Of a DNA stretch of 41,244 nt, positions 25,755 through 35,092 are shown piece after piece. This DNA comes from Candidatus Acidiferrales bacterium (lineage in GTDB: Bacteria; Acidobacteriota; Terriglobia; Acidiferrales; UBA7541). The position numbers were made by a program, and so were the translations under genes. Each line of letters begins with the position of its first letter. Position 1 is the first letter of the stretch. Where the stretch lies: NCBI GenBank assembly GCA_030037525.1, contig JASHRC010000058.1:1-41244 (forward strand), read 5' to 3'. The notes under the pieces were generated by a model that was not told the DNA's origin, did not search any database, and worked only from the letters and a program-made list of their open reading frames with translations.

Positions 25755-25914
25755 TTAGACGGTTTCGATTTCGACCGCCACGCCCATTCCGCCCGACACA
25801 CACAAAGCAGCAAGACCCCGCCGACTGCCCGGCTGGCTAGGGGCGCCCGAGGTCGGCAAAGCCCGTGAGGATGCGGCTGCCCGTCGATGCGACGGGTTGG
25901 CCAAGTGCGATCGA
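25755..25914 (-). pseudogene. Thiolase C-terminal remnant, frameshifted
   Basis: Minus-strand remnant of an acetyl-CoA acetyltransferase/thiolase. One frame reads SIALGQPVASTGSRILTGF then ADLGRP and a stop, matching the family's AIALGHPxGASGxRIL region, with Gln in place of the conserved His. The next frame continues SRRGLAALCVSGGMGVAVEI and ends at TAA 25755-25757, matching the family's final GLAxLCxGGGMG motif with its catalytic Cys. A one-base frameshift separates the halves. The N-terminal 85-90% of the gene is missing; the remnant starts exactly at the stop codon of the GT39 gene. Confidence 0.82.
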
Positions 25915-27486
25915 TCAGCAACCCCTATCGAAAATTTTAGTGGGAGATCCGGGAAATGCCGTTCGGTTGCCTACCCACAGATTATCCCTTGCCCCTGCGG
26001 GCACTGCCCACACTAGCGCAGCCAGAGCTAATACTGCGGGAAAGCAAACTAGAACGTAACGTGGCTCGGGGGTTTCGACCTGCGTGAAAAACGCCGTGCG
26101 CACCGCCACGTATGTGACGAGCAACCATACACCGGACAGGTAACGCCACCGCCAAGCAGCCACAAGTGCAAGCCCCAAATAGAAAATATTTACCAGAGCC
26201 ATTGCAACTGTAACGGGGAAGGCCACAGGAGCGTCTTCTTCGAGGAAAGTTTCCGTGCGTGGCGTAAGCCAGATGCTCACGGAGCGACGGAGGGGAATCC
26301 ACACGTAGGTGCGTAAGGGGTGTCGTCGAGCGCGCTCGCGCGCTAACTCCCCAAAAGCGTGGTCCGCTTCCGGAGTTAGTGTGGTTATCGGATTATACTG
26401 ATCGAGCAAGATGGCCACACGCCGACGCTCCTCAGGGGAATCGAACGCCGAGTTCGGTACGTTCTCGATGGGGATGGGGTCATCCCCAAGCTTCCAGAAG
26501 ACTTGATAAACATCGCGCATACGCACGAGCCAGGTGTTTGTCCAAGCGTAAAAGCCACGGGGTATGTAATCCCCGGGCATGGCGTAATAGCGTGGCGCCA
26601 AAAACTCCACGGTATGAAAAGTATCCCAGTTCCGCACGGCCCAGGGCAGCAGTGGCACAGCGAAGCCCACTGCCAAAAGTGCGCTGCTCCGGAGTAGCTT
26701 CGGCCAATCGGTCGGCCGCCAGCAGCGCAGGAGCAGCAGGAGCCCGGCTGCAATGAGTAGCAAAGGTGATTCCGGGCGAACCAATGACGCGAGGCCAACC
26801 AGCAGTCCTCCCCAAAACCAGGGCGTGACGTTCCCCGCCTCACGTCCCGAGGCCGGCTCGAGATCCTGACCCCGGTCTTGGTAAGCCTTTACCAACAAAA
26901 CAAGTCCTGCGGCAGTGAGAAAAGTAGCTAGAATCTCAGTAACAACCACTGCCGTGTAGCTCGCCGTGAAAGGACACGTTGCGGCTAGCCACAGGGCAGC
27001 AACGAAAACGCGCCTGCGCGATGCCATCCCAGAGATCAGGGAAGCAAGCAAAGCCGTCAATACGCACGTCGCGAGGTCAATTGCGGCCTGCACAAGCATC
27101 GTAGCCAAAGGTGAGCGCCCGAACAGTAAGTAAACGCTGGCCAGGAAAATCGGATAGCCAGGCACTCGAATATTCAGGGGTGTGAGTTTCCCATCGAGGA
27201 ACACGCCGTAAACGCGGTGATCAATTAAGTTGCGCGCGAGTTCCTCGTATACAAAGGAGTCGGCCCACTGGCGGGGGAATTGCCAGATAAAAAACAAGCG
27301 CAGGGCAAAACCAACCAGGACTGCGACCACTAGGTGCTTCCAGGGGTAGCGTGCGAGAATCCCGCTCGGCAGATTTAGTCCGGGACTTTCATTTTGGCCT
27401 CGCGCGTGGTCGTCTCGTACCTGGAATCTCCTTTTTAACCTCAAAATCAGCGTGTTCGAACTTGCGGTTGTGAAAAGATTCTTCAT
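25915..27486 (-). CDS. GT39/ArnT-like integral membrane glycosyltransferase (copy 2)
   Basis: 523 residues from ATG 27486; an open frame runs further up to 27555, but neither start has a clear ribosome-binding site. About 11 hydrophobic segments. It is collinear with copy 1: RVPGYPIFLA, AATCPFTASYTAVVVTE, RPESPLLLIAAG, DWPKLLRS, VEFLAPRY and ETPEPRYVLVCFPA recur in both. Its DNA is visibly less GC-rich than the flanking genes, which hints at separate acquisition. Its last codons run into the thiolase remnant, so the present C-terminus (after about DNLWVGN) may be derived from junction sequence. Expected role: polyprenyl-phosphate-sugar dependent transfer at the inner membrane; acceptor unknown. 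Confidence 0.8.
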   Translation of the reverse strand: MKNLFTTASSNTLILRLKRRFQVRDDHARGQNESPGLNLPSGILARYPWKHLVVAVLVGFALRLFFIWQFPRQWADSFVYEELARNLIDHRVYGVFLDGKLTPLNIRVPGYPIFLASVYLLFGRSPLATMLVQAAIDLATCVLTALLASLISGMASRRRVFVAALWLAATCPFTASYTAVVVTEILATFLTAAGLVLLVKAYQDRGQDLEPASGREAGNVTPWFWGGLLVGLASLVRPESPLLLIAAGLLLLLRCWRPTDWPKLLRSSALLAVGFAVPLLPWAVRNWDTFHTVEFLAPRYYAMPGDYIPRGFYAWTNTWLVRMRDVYQVFWKLGDDPIPIENVPNSAFDSPEERRRVAILLDQYNPITTLTPEADHAFGELARERARRHPLRTYVWIPLRRSVSIWLTPRTETFLEEDAPVAFPVTVAMALVNIFYLGLALVAAWRWRYLSGVWLLVTYVAVRTAFFTQVETPEPRYVLVCFPAVLALAALVWAVPAGARDNLWVGNRTAFPGSPTKIFDRGC

Positions 27487-28080
27487 TGCGACTGTTGGAG
27501 TGCTGCGCCCTGGTGCGCGACCTTGCGGAATCGCTGCGCCCGAGCCTGCGGGCACGGGAGCGCCCGGATTCGCCAGAGCATCGCTCCGACGAGGTGCCGC
27601 GGCAAGTGATTTTCGGCCAGCAGCAGCCGGTACACGTTTCGACCAGTCGCTGCTGCGAGCTGGTCACCGACGAGCTTCCCCACCCCGGTGTGCGTCTCCA
27701 GAGCGATGTCAGAGCGTTAGAGCCTGCATACAGAGATGAGGGTGCGCATCGAAAGGTTCGTTGGCGAGGCTTGGAATTGAAAATGTGGGTCAATTCGCGT
27801 CGTAATCTTCGATTTTCGTGCCCTGCGCATTCTAAGACTGCGCACTAGGTGGATAGGTCGAGCGGCGGGCTGGACAAATTAGAGGCGCGCCCGAAAGATA
27901 TTGCATGGTTCCAGTACTCTGAGATTTTCCCTGGTCGACCCAGCCCCGACCTTAATCCTCTTTATTTCTATTCACTTCCATTCGTTCATTCCCTTGGTAC
28001 GGCCGTTGCTGATCGTCAAGGCTGAGCCCTCAGGCAGGCCAGGCGCAATGGTCATGGGTTTGCGGCAGAGAAGAAGGGCC
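27487..28080. other. Region of about 590 bases without a confident gene
   Basis: Both strands hold overlapping open frames of 66-134 codons between 27483 and 27850, none with a recognisable product or ribosome-binding site. TGCGCA occurs twice as a direct repeat near 27825-27845. From about 27930 to 28010 the DNA is T-rich, unlike its surroundings. The stretch may contain the other border of the rearrangement seen at 25915; no thiolase N-terminus was found in it. Confidence 0.45.
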
Positions 28081-28410
28081 ATGGGTAACAAGATTGAGTT
28101 TCAAGATCAAGGAAACGGAATCGCAACCGGACTCAAAGATTTTCAGATGGGGGAGCTCGAGGCTCGCCTCCAGGAACTCAGCGAGCAGCTGCCGGACGTC
28201 CACGCCGAGCCCGAACTGGTTCGACCCAAGAGCGGCCCTCATGTTTTTGATCCGGCCCTGGATCTGCGCGTCAAAGTGGACAAAGTGCGCTGGATGCTGC
28301 GAGTCGCCAAACACGTCGAGGGCCCCGCCCGCAAACGAATCCTTCTGGTGGTCAATAGTTCGCTCGAGCAAATGGAAAAAGCTGTTAACCAGAGGCCGCA
28401 CGCGGCCTGA
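28081..28410 (+). CDS. Small charged protein of unknown function
   Basis: 109 residues from ATG 28081; the open frame continues upstream to 27901, but that part looks non-coding and T-rich. The sequence is rich in Glu, Lys, Arg and Leu: GELEARLQELSEQL could form a short amphipathic helix, and DLRVKVDKVRWMLRVAKHVEG is strongly basic-amphipathic. No membrane helix, signal peptide or known motif. It lies 123 bases before the Ser/Thr kinase gene on the same strand; a link is possible but unsupported. Cross-strand open frames overlap it, so coding status is moderately certain. Confidence 0.5.
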   Translation: MGNKIEFQDQGNGIATGLKDFQMGELEARLQELSEQLPDVHAEPELVRPKSGPHVFDPALDLRVKVDKVRWMLRVAKHVEGPARKRILLVVNSSLEQMEKAVNQRPHAA

Positions 28411-28533
28411 TTCGTGCCTTCCGAACTCGACCCACCCCGCGTCGTTGCGGCCCCACGCCGCCACTGCGCGCTCCGGCGAATCTTGCAAAGCGCAAAGACC
28501 TGGGGCAAACTCCTCGCCTAAGACGATTACGAC

Positions 28534-30765
28534 ATGAGCGCCACCCAGCCTCTCCTTGGTCAAACAATCTCCCATTACCGCATCACCGAAAGTCTTGGTG
28601 GTGGCGGTATGGGTGTGGTGTACAAAGCCGAAGACACGCGTCTGGGACGGCCCGTGGCCCTGAAACTCCTGCCGGACAGCATTCCGGCGGACGCGTCGGC
28701 ACTCGAACGGTTTCAGCGCGAAGCGCGCGCTGCGTCGGCATTGAATCATCCGAACATTTGCACGATTTATGACGTCGGCGACGCGAATCACCGGCCATTT
28801 ATCGTGATGGAGCTTCTCGAAGGGCAGACGCTCAAGCGCTTGATCAGCGGCGGGCCGCTTGCCGTCGACCAGATTCTCGACCTGGGCATCGAAATCACCG
28901 ACGCTCTCGCGGCAGCGCACAGCCGCGGCATCGTTCACCGCGACATCAAGCCTGCCAATATTTTTGTGACGCAACGAGGCCAGTCGAAAATCCTTGATTT
29001 TGGATTGGCCAAGATGACTTCCAATCGGGGCACGGGAAACGTCGATCAATCCGAGCACGCCACCATGGCGGCATCCCCTGCCGATCTGACGAGCCCGGGG
29101 ACCACGCTGGGCACTTTGGCCTACATGTCTCCGGAGCAGGCACTCGGGCGAGACCTCGATGCGCGCACCGATCTTTTCTCACTCGGCGCCGTGCTGTACG
29201 AGATGTCCACCGGCAAACTACCCTTTTCGGGTGATACGTCCGCGGCCATGTTCGACTCTATTCTGCATTCGACGCCCCGTTCGCCGGCGACTCTCAATGC
29301 CGTGTTGCCCAATGAACTCGAACGCATCATTCACAAGGCGCTCGAAAAGGACAGCGACCTCCGCTACCAGACGGCTGCGGAGATTCGTTCGGACCTCAAG
29401 CGCCTCAAGCGCGACCGCGATTCCGGCAGCAGGCAGGCCGACTCTGGCAAACAGACCACTGCGCCGCCGCAGTCAGCGGCACCGATGAGCGTGAAATCCG
29501 TCGCGGTGCTTTTTTTCGAGAATCTCAGCGGCAGCAAGGATGATGAGTATTTCCGCGACGGCATGACCGAAGACATCATCACGGAACTTTCCAAAATCAA
29601 GGAGCTGCAGGTCTTTCCGCGTGCAGCCGTTCTGGCCTACCGCGACAAGGCGGTGACCGGCCCGCAGGTGGGCCGCGAACTGAACGCAGCCTGCGTCCTC
29701 AGCGGCAGTCTGCGGCGGGCCGGCAATCGCTTGCGCATCACGGCGCAGCTCATTCAGGCACAAACTGGCCATTCCATCTGGGCCGAACGGTACGACCGAG
29801 AACTCAAGGATGTGTTTGACGTGCAGGACGAGATCGCGCGCAGTATCAGCCAGGCGCTGCGCATCAAGCTTTCGCCCCAGGAAGAAAAAGCCATCGCGCG
29901 CAAGCAGACCGACAATGCCCAGGCGTACGATTACTATCTTCGCGGACGCCAGTTCTTCCATCAGTTCCGCCGAAAAGGCTTCGATTTCGCGCGCCAGATG
30001 TTTGCCCGCGCAATTGTCATCGACCCGAACTATGCGCGTGCGTTTGCCGGAGTCGCGGACTGCTGCTCGTTCCTCTACATGTATTGGGATAGTACGGAAG
30101 ATAACCTGAATGAAGCTGTGGCTGCGAGCCGGAAGGCCCTGGAACTGGATCCGGAATTGGCCGAAGCGCATGCTGCCAGTGGTTTGGCCTTTGCCTTGCG
30201 GAAAGATTTTGCCAATGCCCAAAACGAATATGAGCGGGCCATCCAGCTCGATCCGAAACTCTACGAAGCGTATTACTTCTATGCGCGCACGCTGTTTCAA
30301 AGTGGAGATCTGACACGAGCGGCGGAAATGTACGAGCAGGCGGCTCGCTTGAATCCTGACGACTATCAGGCCGTCAGCTTGTTGGTGGCCGTCTACCACG
30401 GACTGGGGCGCGAAGCCGAGGCTGAATCGACCCAACGGCGCGCTCTGCGACTTACCGAAAAACACATCGAGCTTCACCCCGACGACGCGCGCGCTTTGTA
30501 TTTGGGAGCTGGAATTCTGGTACGCACGCGCGACCACAAACGCGGTCTCGAATGGGCGCGCCGCGCTCTGGAAATCGATCCGGAAGAAACCTCGATTCTC
30601 TACAACGTGGCTTGCGTCTATTCTCTGCTGGGGCGCACGGAAGAAGCGATTTCCTGTCTCGAAAAGGTGATGGAGCACGGCACCTTCTACAAGAACTGGG
30701 CCGCGAAAGATTCCGACCTCGACGCCCTCCGCTCCGATCCCCGATTCCAGGCGCTGCTCAGCTGA
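28534..30765 (+). CDS. Ser/Thr protein kinase with TolB-like and TPR regions
   Basis: 743 residues. Hanks-type kinase domain (about 13-290): glycine loop [11 protein letters not shown] (21-31), K44, E63, HRDIKPAN (catalytic D137), DFG (155-157), YMSPEQ and [10 protein letters not shown]. Residues about 318-455 are a TolB-amino-terminal/FlgO-like domain ([31 protein letters not shown]-type segment, [10 protein letters not shown]). TPR repeats fill about 465-743. There is no transmembrane helix, so the protein is probably cytoplasmic, unlike PASTA kinases. This architecture is frequent in acidobacteria; targets are unknown. Confidence 0.92.
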   Translation: MSATQPLLGQTISHYRITESLGGGGMGVVYKAEDTRLGRPVALKLLPDSIPADASALERFQREARAASALNHPNICTIYDVGDANHRPFIVMELLEGQTLKRLISGGPLAVDQILDLGIEITDALAAAHSRGIVHRDIKPANIFVTQRGQSKILDFGLAKMTSNRGTGNVDQSEHATMAASPADLTSPGTTLGTLAYMSPEQALGRDLDARTDLFSLGAVLYEMSTGKLPFSGDTSAAMFDSILHSTPRSPATLNAVLPNELERIIHKALEKDSDLRYQTAAEIRSDLKRLKRDRDSGSRQADSGKQTTAPPQSAAPMSVKSVAVLFFENLSGSKDDEYFRDGMTEDIITELSKIKELQVFPRAAVLAYRDKAVTGPQVGRELNAACVLSGSLRRAGNRLRITAQLIQAQTGHSIWAERYDRELKDVFDVQDEIARSISQALRIKLSPQEEKAIARKQTDNAQAYDYYLRGRQFFHQFRRKGFDFARQMFARAIVIDPNYARAFAGVADCCSFLYMYWDSTEDNLNEAVAASRKALELDPELAEAHAASGLAFALRKDFANAQNEYERAIQLDPKLYEAYYFYARTLFQSGDLTRAAEMYEQAARLNPDDYQAVSLLVAVYHGLGREAEAESTQRRALRLTEKHIELHPDDARALYLGAGILVRTRDHKRGLEWARRALEIDPEETSILYNVACVYSLLGRTEEAISCLEKVMEHGTFYKNWAAKDSDLDALRSDPRFQALLS

Positions 30766-30985
30766 TTTTCGTGCCAGGGGGTGTGCCAGCTGCCGTTCCG
30801 CAGGAAAGCTCGTCTACGCGAAAGTTCCAAGACTGGCCACCACTTGCCGCCGCCATTGTCTTGGTCGCAAAACGCAGGTAACATCGCCCGCTCGATTGGC
30901 AAGCGGACTGGCTTCCTGCCCATCTGGAAAGACTTGGGCGCCCTGTCGAGAGGGTAGCGGCGGGCATAGATTGAGCGACGGCAGC

Positions 30986-32290
30986 ATGGCCAAGAGAACA
31001 ATAGGAATTGCGCGAGCGGCACTCCTGCTGGCTGCCGCGGCCGGGCTGCCGGTAACGGTGTCTGCGCCTGCTTGGGCACAGATGGCCAAAGCGGAAGATT
31101 ACCCTCCGCCCAAGCCCGCGTTCCCTGGCCAAACCGGGGCACCCGCGCCGAGGAAAAAATCGCCGCCACTCAAAGTGGAAACCATCATCCCGCGATTTAT
31201 GGCGCCGTGGTCGCTTGCCTTCATGCCCGACGGCAAGATGCTCGTCAGCGAGCGTTACGGCGAGATCCGCGTCGCTTCGATGGACGGATTCTATTCCGCG
31301 CCGGTCTCGGGCGTGCCGGATGTGAAAATCGTCGCGGCCGAATCGTTGCATGATGTGGTTGTCGATCCTGATTTCGCGCACAATCGAACGATCTATTTCA
31401 CCTACTTCGCGCCGCCTCCCGGCGAAACGCCCGGCGTCTGGCCGCTCGACGTCTTCTACGGAAATGTGTGGAAGGCACCGGTCGCCGAGCGCCGCACCAT
31501 GCGCATTGGCGAAGAACGCGTCGGCCGCGCGCGCTTAAGTGAAGACGAACGCCACCTGGAAAACGTCGAGGTTTTGCTGGAGGGGGTGAACCGCCGCATC
31601 GTCTTCGCACCCGACGGCACCGTGTTCATCACAGGCGCCGACCGTTTCCGGTTTTACGAGCCGAGCTACGACGGCACCGATCACGAAATCCTCGATCCCG
31701 ATATCCTGCGCAATTTCACTGGCCGCGTCGTGCGCATCAACAAGGACGGCTCGATCCCCAAGGACAATCCCTTCCTTGATCAACCGACCGTGCTGCCGGA
31801 AACCTATTCCTACGGCCATCGGGATCCGGAAGGCGCGGCCATCAATCCCTCGACCGGAAAACTCTGGGTCATCGAGCACGGTCCCATGGGCGGCGACAAA
31901 ATCAGCATCATCAAGCCTGGCGGAAACTACGGCTGGCCTAACGTCAGCTACGGCCGGCGGTACAATGGCGATCCGATCGCTGGCACGGGTGCGACCCAGA
32001 AGCCCGGCGTCGAGCAGCCCGTGTACTTCTGGTATCCGGACATCGCACCCTGCGGGATGATCTTCTACACCGGGGACGTGTTCCCGGACTGGAAGGGCGA
32101 CCTCCTGATCGGCGGAATGCAAGCCCGCAGCCTGATCCGCCTGGTTCTCGATCGAGACAGGGTGGTCGCCGAAGAGCGCCTACTTACCGATCTCAACCAG
32201 CGCATTCGTGAAGTCGAGCAGGGCCCCGACGGCGCCGTCTATCTGCTTACCGATGACGGCCGGCTCCTCCGCCTCACGCCGAAAAAATGA
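30986..32290 (+). CDS. PQQ-dependent sugar (sorbosone/glucose) dehydrogenase-like beta-propeller
   Basis: 434 residues from ATG 30986, chosen because a signal peptide (MAKRTIGIARAALLLAAAAG...APAWAQ) follows; the frame extends upstream to 30896. A six-bladed propeller of the GSDH family fits: PWSLAFMPDGKMLVSERYGE, HDVVVDPDF, YSYGHRDPEGAAINP, WVIEHGPMGGD and GGNYGWPNVSYG. The usual segment HxGGRI-FGPDG is altered here to GVNRRIVFAPDG, so the catalytic His of soluble glucose dehydrogenase appears missing. The protein is periplasmic by its signal peptide. Substrate unknown, and loss of PQQ-type oxidation is possible. Confidence 0.82.
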   Translation: MAKRTIGIARAALLLAAAAGLPVTVSAPAWAQMAKAEDYPPPKPAFPGQTGAPAPRKKSPPLKVETIIPRFMAPWSLAFMPDGKMLVSERYGEIRVASMDGFYSAPVSGVPDVKIVAAESLHDVVVDPDFAHNRTIYFTYFAPPPGETPGVWPLDVFYGNVWKAPVAERRTMRIGEERVGRARLSEDERHLENVEVLLEGVNRRIVFAPDGTVFITGADRFRFYEPSYDGTDHEILDPDILRNFTGRVVRINKDGSIPKDNPFLDQPTVLPETYSYGHRDPEGAAINPSTGKLWVIEHGPMGGDKISIIKPGGNYGWPNVSYGRRYNGDPIAGTGATQKPGVEQPVYFWYPDIAPCGMIFYTGDVFPDWKGDLLIGGMQARSLIRLVLDRDRVVAEERLLTDLNQRIREVEQGPDGAVYLLTDDGRLLRLTPKK

Positions 32291-32324
32291 TGCGCCCGGC
32301 CTGCGATCTAGGTAAGCTAGCGGC

Positions 32325-32468
32325 ATGCAACTAGACGACGAAAAACTCAGCAGACAGCAGGGCGCCCGCGAAATGCGGATCGCCGGCCTCGTGATTACGC
32401 TCTCGATGGTCCTGGCTCTGATCGTCATCGCTCTGATCGTAGTGTTGGGACACGTGCAACTGTACTGA
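32325..32468 (+). CDS. 47-residue single-pass membrane microprotein
   Basis: ATG 32325 to TGA 32466-32468. The hydrophilic N-terminus MQLDDEKLSRQQGAREMR is followed by one strong membrane helix of about 24 residues (IAGLVITLSMVLALIVIAL...) and a short tail GHVQLY. It fits neatly between the sugar dehydrogenase-like gene (34 bases away) and the MDR oxidoreductase (17 bases away), same strand. The ribosome-binding site is weak. No family recognised. Confidence 0.6.
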   Translation: MQLDDEKLSRQQGAREMRIAGLVITLSMVLALIVIALIVVLGHVQLY

Positions 32469-32485
32469 TCCTGCGCACTGAGCCA

Positions 32486-33493
32486 ATGAAGGTTTACGAG
32501 ATCCCTGTCGCCCCGAAGCGCATCGAGGACCTCCGCCGCGCCGAGCGCGGTGAGCCGAATCCGGGCCCCTACGACGTTCTGGTTCGCATGCGCGCCGCCG
32601 CGCTCAATTACCGCGATCACGCCATCCTCACCGGAAACTACAGCTACAGTCTCAAGCGCCCTACGATCCCGTGCTCAGACGGGGCCGGGGAAGTCGTCTC
32701 TGTCGGCAGCGCCGTCACGCGCTTCAAGCCCGGCGACCGTGTGATTCCCACTTTCTTCCAAATTTGGATCGATGGCACCCCTCCGAAAAGTCGCTCCGTC
32801 CTGGGCGCGCCACTCGACGGGACTCTCGCCGAATTTGTCTGCCTCGACGAGGACGGCTGGGTCGCCGTGCCGCCGAGCCTTTCCTTCGAAGAAGCTGCGA
32901 CGCTCCCTTGCGCCGGCACCACGGCCTGGAACGGGCTCATGCGCGGCAATCCAGTCAAGCCTGGCGATACGGTCCTGTGCCTGGGCACAGGCGGCGTTTC
33001 GATGTTCGCGCTGGAACTGGCATGCGCCGCCGGTGCGCGCGTCATCGTCACTTCCTCCAGCGACGAAAAAATCGAGCGCGCCCGCAAACTCGGTGCCTCG
33101 GACGGCGTAAATTACCGGTCGCATCCCGATTGGGAGAAAGAAGTCCTCCGCTTGACCGATGGCCGGGGCGTCGATTGCGTGATCGAAAATGGCGGCATCG
33201 GCACGCTCGCCCGCTCGTTCCAGTGTGTCGGCTGGGGCGGAAAAGTTTCGCTGATCGGCGTGCTGGCCGGCCGCGAAGGCAATGCCAATCCGCACGACCT
33301 CATGTTCAAGAGTGCCAGCATCCATGGCATCGGCGTCGGCAGTCGCGGTAGTCTCGAGCAGCTGATCCAGGCCATCGAGGTCAACCGCATCAAGCCCGTC
33401 ATCGACCGCGTCATTCCGTTCGACCAAGCCGCCGAAGCCTTTGCCCTGCAAGCCTCCGGTAATTTCTTGGGTAAAATCGCGCTCAAGTTCTGA
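32486..33493 (+). CDS. Zinc-independent MDR oxidoreductase (quinone reductase-like)
   Basis: 335 residues of the medium-chain dehydrogenase/reductase superfamily. N-terminal GroES-like domain (ALNYRDHAILTG, IPCSDGAGEVVSVG, FKPGDRV) and Rossmann domain (CLGTGGVSMFALELA, ARKLGASDGVNY). Ligands of the catalytic and structural zinc of alcohol dehydrogenases are not visible, placing it near NAD(P)H:quinone oxidoreductases. ATG 32486 opens a typical MKVYEIP start. Substrate cannot be told. Confidence 0.88.
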   Translation: MKVYEIPVAPKRIEDLRRAERGEPNPGPYDVLVRMRAAALNYRDHAILTGNYSYSLKRPTIPCSDGAGEVVSVGSAVTRFKPGDRVIPTFFQIWIDGTPPKSRSVLGAPLDGTLAEFVCLDEDGWVAVPPSLSFEEAATLPCAGTTAWNGLMRGNPVKPGDTVLCLGTGGVSMFALELACAAGARVIVTSSSDEKIERARKLGASDGVNYRSHPDWEKEVLRLTDGRGVDCVIENGGIGTLARSFQCVGWGGKVSLIGVLAGREGNANPHDLMFKSASIHGIGVGSRGSLEQLIQAIEVNRIKPVIDRVIPFDQAAEAFALQASGNFLGKIALKF

Positions 33494-33576
33494 GGGACGC
33501 GGCCGTCCGCCCCTGTTTCCTGCGCGAGGCCAGGTGCTTGTCCAATCCTCAATCGTCATGCCGAGCGAAGGGGCCG

Positions 33577-33585
33577 TGTTATCAT
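33577..33585 (+). promoter_or_regulatory. Extended -10 promoter for the FMN oxidase gene
   Basis: TGT followed by TATCAT (33580-33585) is an extended -10 (TGn plus hexamer). Start would lie near 33592, with GGAGG in the short leader before ATG 33611. No -35 is evident, as expected for this promoter type. Confidence 0.45.
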
Positions 33586-33610
33586 CCGCGCGCTCAACCC
33601 GGAGGCTCCC

Positions 33611-34804
33611 ATGGACCGCACTCGCCGCGATTTTCTCTCCGCCACCGCCGCAGCGGTAACGCTCTCGACCGCGCTGCCGGCTGCGCTCCCAACGAGCCAG
33701 CCCACGCCCGCACAGAGCAACGCCTATGCCGCGCCCACGGAAATCAAATCGATCGACATCATCAATCTCCGCGAACTGGAGCCTGAGGCCCAGAAGCTGA
33801 TTCCCGCCGGAGGATTCGGCTACATCTCGAGCGCGGCCGGCGACGAGTGGACCAAGCGCGAGAACGAGGCGGCCTTCAAGCGCATCACCATCGTTCCGCG
33901 ATATCTCACTGGCTATCAAGAGGCCGATCGTTCGACGAATCTGCTCGGCTCGACGGTCTCCATGCCGATCATTGTTTCGGCGATGGCAGCCCACGGCCTG
34001 GCCCATGTGACCGCAGAAGTGGGTTCGGCAAAAGGTACTGGGGAGGCCGGCGCGCTTTATACGGCAGGTTCGCTTTCGACCAACACCATGGAGGAGATCG
34101 CCCTGGCGAGCGCCGGGCCTAAGTGGTTCCAGATTTATCTTCCAGCCGACCGGGCGAAAGCCCGCGAAATTCTCGATCGCGCCAAAGCCGCAGGTTATCG
34201 CGCGATCATACTCACGATCGATACGGCGGTCCCCAGCAATCGCGAGACGGACCGCCGCAATCGTTTCCGCTCACCTCTGCCTTTGGGCAATTTCCCTGGC
34301 GAGAACGGCGCCTACGGAGCTGCAGTCCTAAAGCGCGATCTAGATTGGGATGACGTCGAGTTCATCGAGAAAACCACCGGCCTGCCCGTGCTGCTGAAAG
34401 GGGTGATGTCACCGGAGCTGGCCGTGACGGCGGTCCAGCACGGCTGTCGAGGGATTCAGGTCTCCAACCACGGCGGGCGTCAGCTCGACGACGTCGCCGC
34501 CTCCATCACTGTGCTGCCACGCATTGCCGACGCCGTCCACGGTCGGGCATTGATCGTCATTGACGGAGGCATCCGCCGCGGCCAGGATGTTTTCAAGGCC
34601 CTGGCTCTGGGTGCCAACGCCGTGGCCATCGGCCGTCCTGTGCTCTACGGCCTGGCGCTCGGTGGCTGGATGGGCGTGCGGCGAGTCTTCGAGCATCTGG
34701 ACGGTGAGCTCGAAATGACCATGCGTCTGGCGGGCGCTCGAACCGTCGGCGAAATCTCCCGGCGCTATGTCACCACGCCTCCTGAATCCTTTGCAGCAGT
34801 TTGA
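33611..34804 (+). CDS. Tat-exported FMN-dependent alpha-hydroxy-acid oxidizing protein
   Basis: 397 residues. Twin-arginine signal RTRRDFLSATAA (R5-R6) followed by a hydrophobic stretch ending near ALPAAL, then the family (beta/alpha)8 barrel. FMN and catalytic signatures are present: IVSAMAAHGLAH, KWFQIYLPADR, AIILTIDTAV and SNHGGRQLD with the active-site His near residue 288, then DGGIRRGQDVFKALALGA. Family members oxidise L-lactate, glycolate or related 2-hydroxy acids. Export by Tat implies a folded flavoprotein in the periplasm, which is less usual for this family. GGAGG precedes ATG 33611. Confidence 0.9.
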   Translation: MDRTRRDFLSATAAAVTLSTALPAALPTSQPTPAQSNAYAAPTEIKSIDIINLRELEPEAQKLIPAGGFGYISSAAGDEWTKRENEAAFKRITIVPRYLTGYQEADRSTNLLGSTVSMPIIVSAMAAHGLAHVTAEVGSAKGTGEAGALYTAGSLSTNTMEEIALASAGPKWFQIYLPADRAKAREILDRAKAAGYRAIILTIDTAVPSNRETDRRNRFRSPLPLGNFPGENGAYGAAVLKRDLDWDDVEFIEKTTGLPVLLKGVMSPELAVTAVQHGCRGIQVSNHGGRQLDDVAASITVLPRIADAVHGRALIVIDGGIRRGQDVFKALALGANAVAIGRPVLYGLALGGWMGVRRVFEHLDGELEMTMRLAGARTVGEISRRYVTTPPESFAAV

Positions 34805-35092
34805 GCATCTCGACTCAATCCATAAGATCGAGTCGCCCGCAGGCCGCTCACCGGCCCCGTGGAGCCTCTCTGCCCGCTTCCCCAAGGCATGACCTTGATT
34901 GACGGCAACGAGGCAAGCGCGCTTTCTCGATCGGGTCAGGAAGACGATCTGTTATTTTTGGATTGCCGACGAGATTCAGGTAGTGTCGTGAGAGAAGTCG
35001 CTTTGTTTCGTATTCAGTGGTCCGCCCTCGGCAGGGGAGCGAAAGGGTCCCTTCGCGGCCTCGCTGCATCTAAAGTACGGAGGATCATTTAG
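34805..35092. other. Intergenic region with a small hairpin
   Basis: CGACTC (34811-34816) and GAGTCG (34830-34835) can form a short stem just after the oxidase stop codon, without a T-run. A 77-codon open frame (34859-35092) runs up to the next start but has no ribosome-binding site and no recognisable product. GGAGG at about 35080 serves the phosphoesterase gene. Confidence 0.4.

Noticed and set aside
28030-29058. 342-codon minus-strand frame covering the small protein and kinase start
   Set aside because: Its right half is antisense to the invariant kinase motifs, so it is not a gene.
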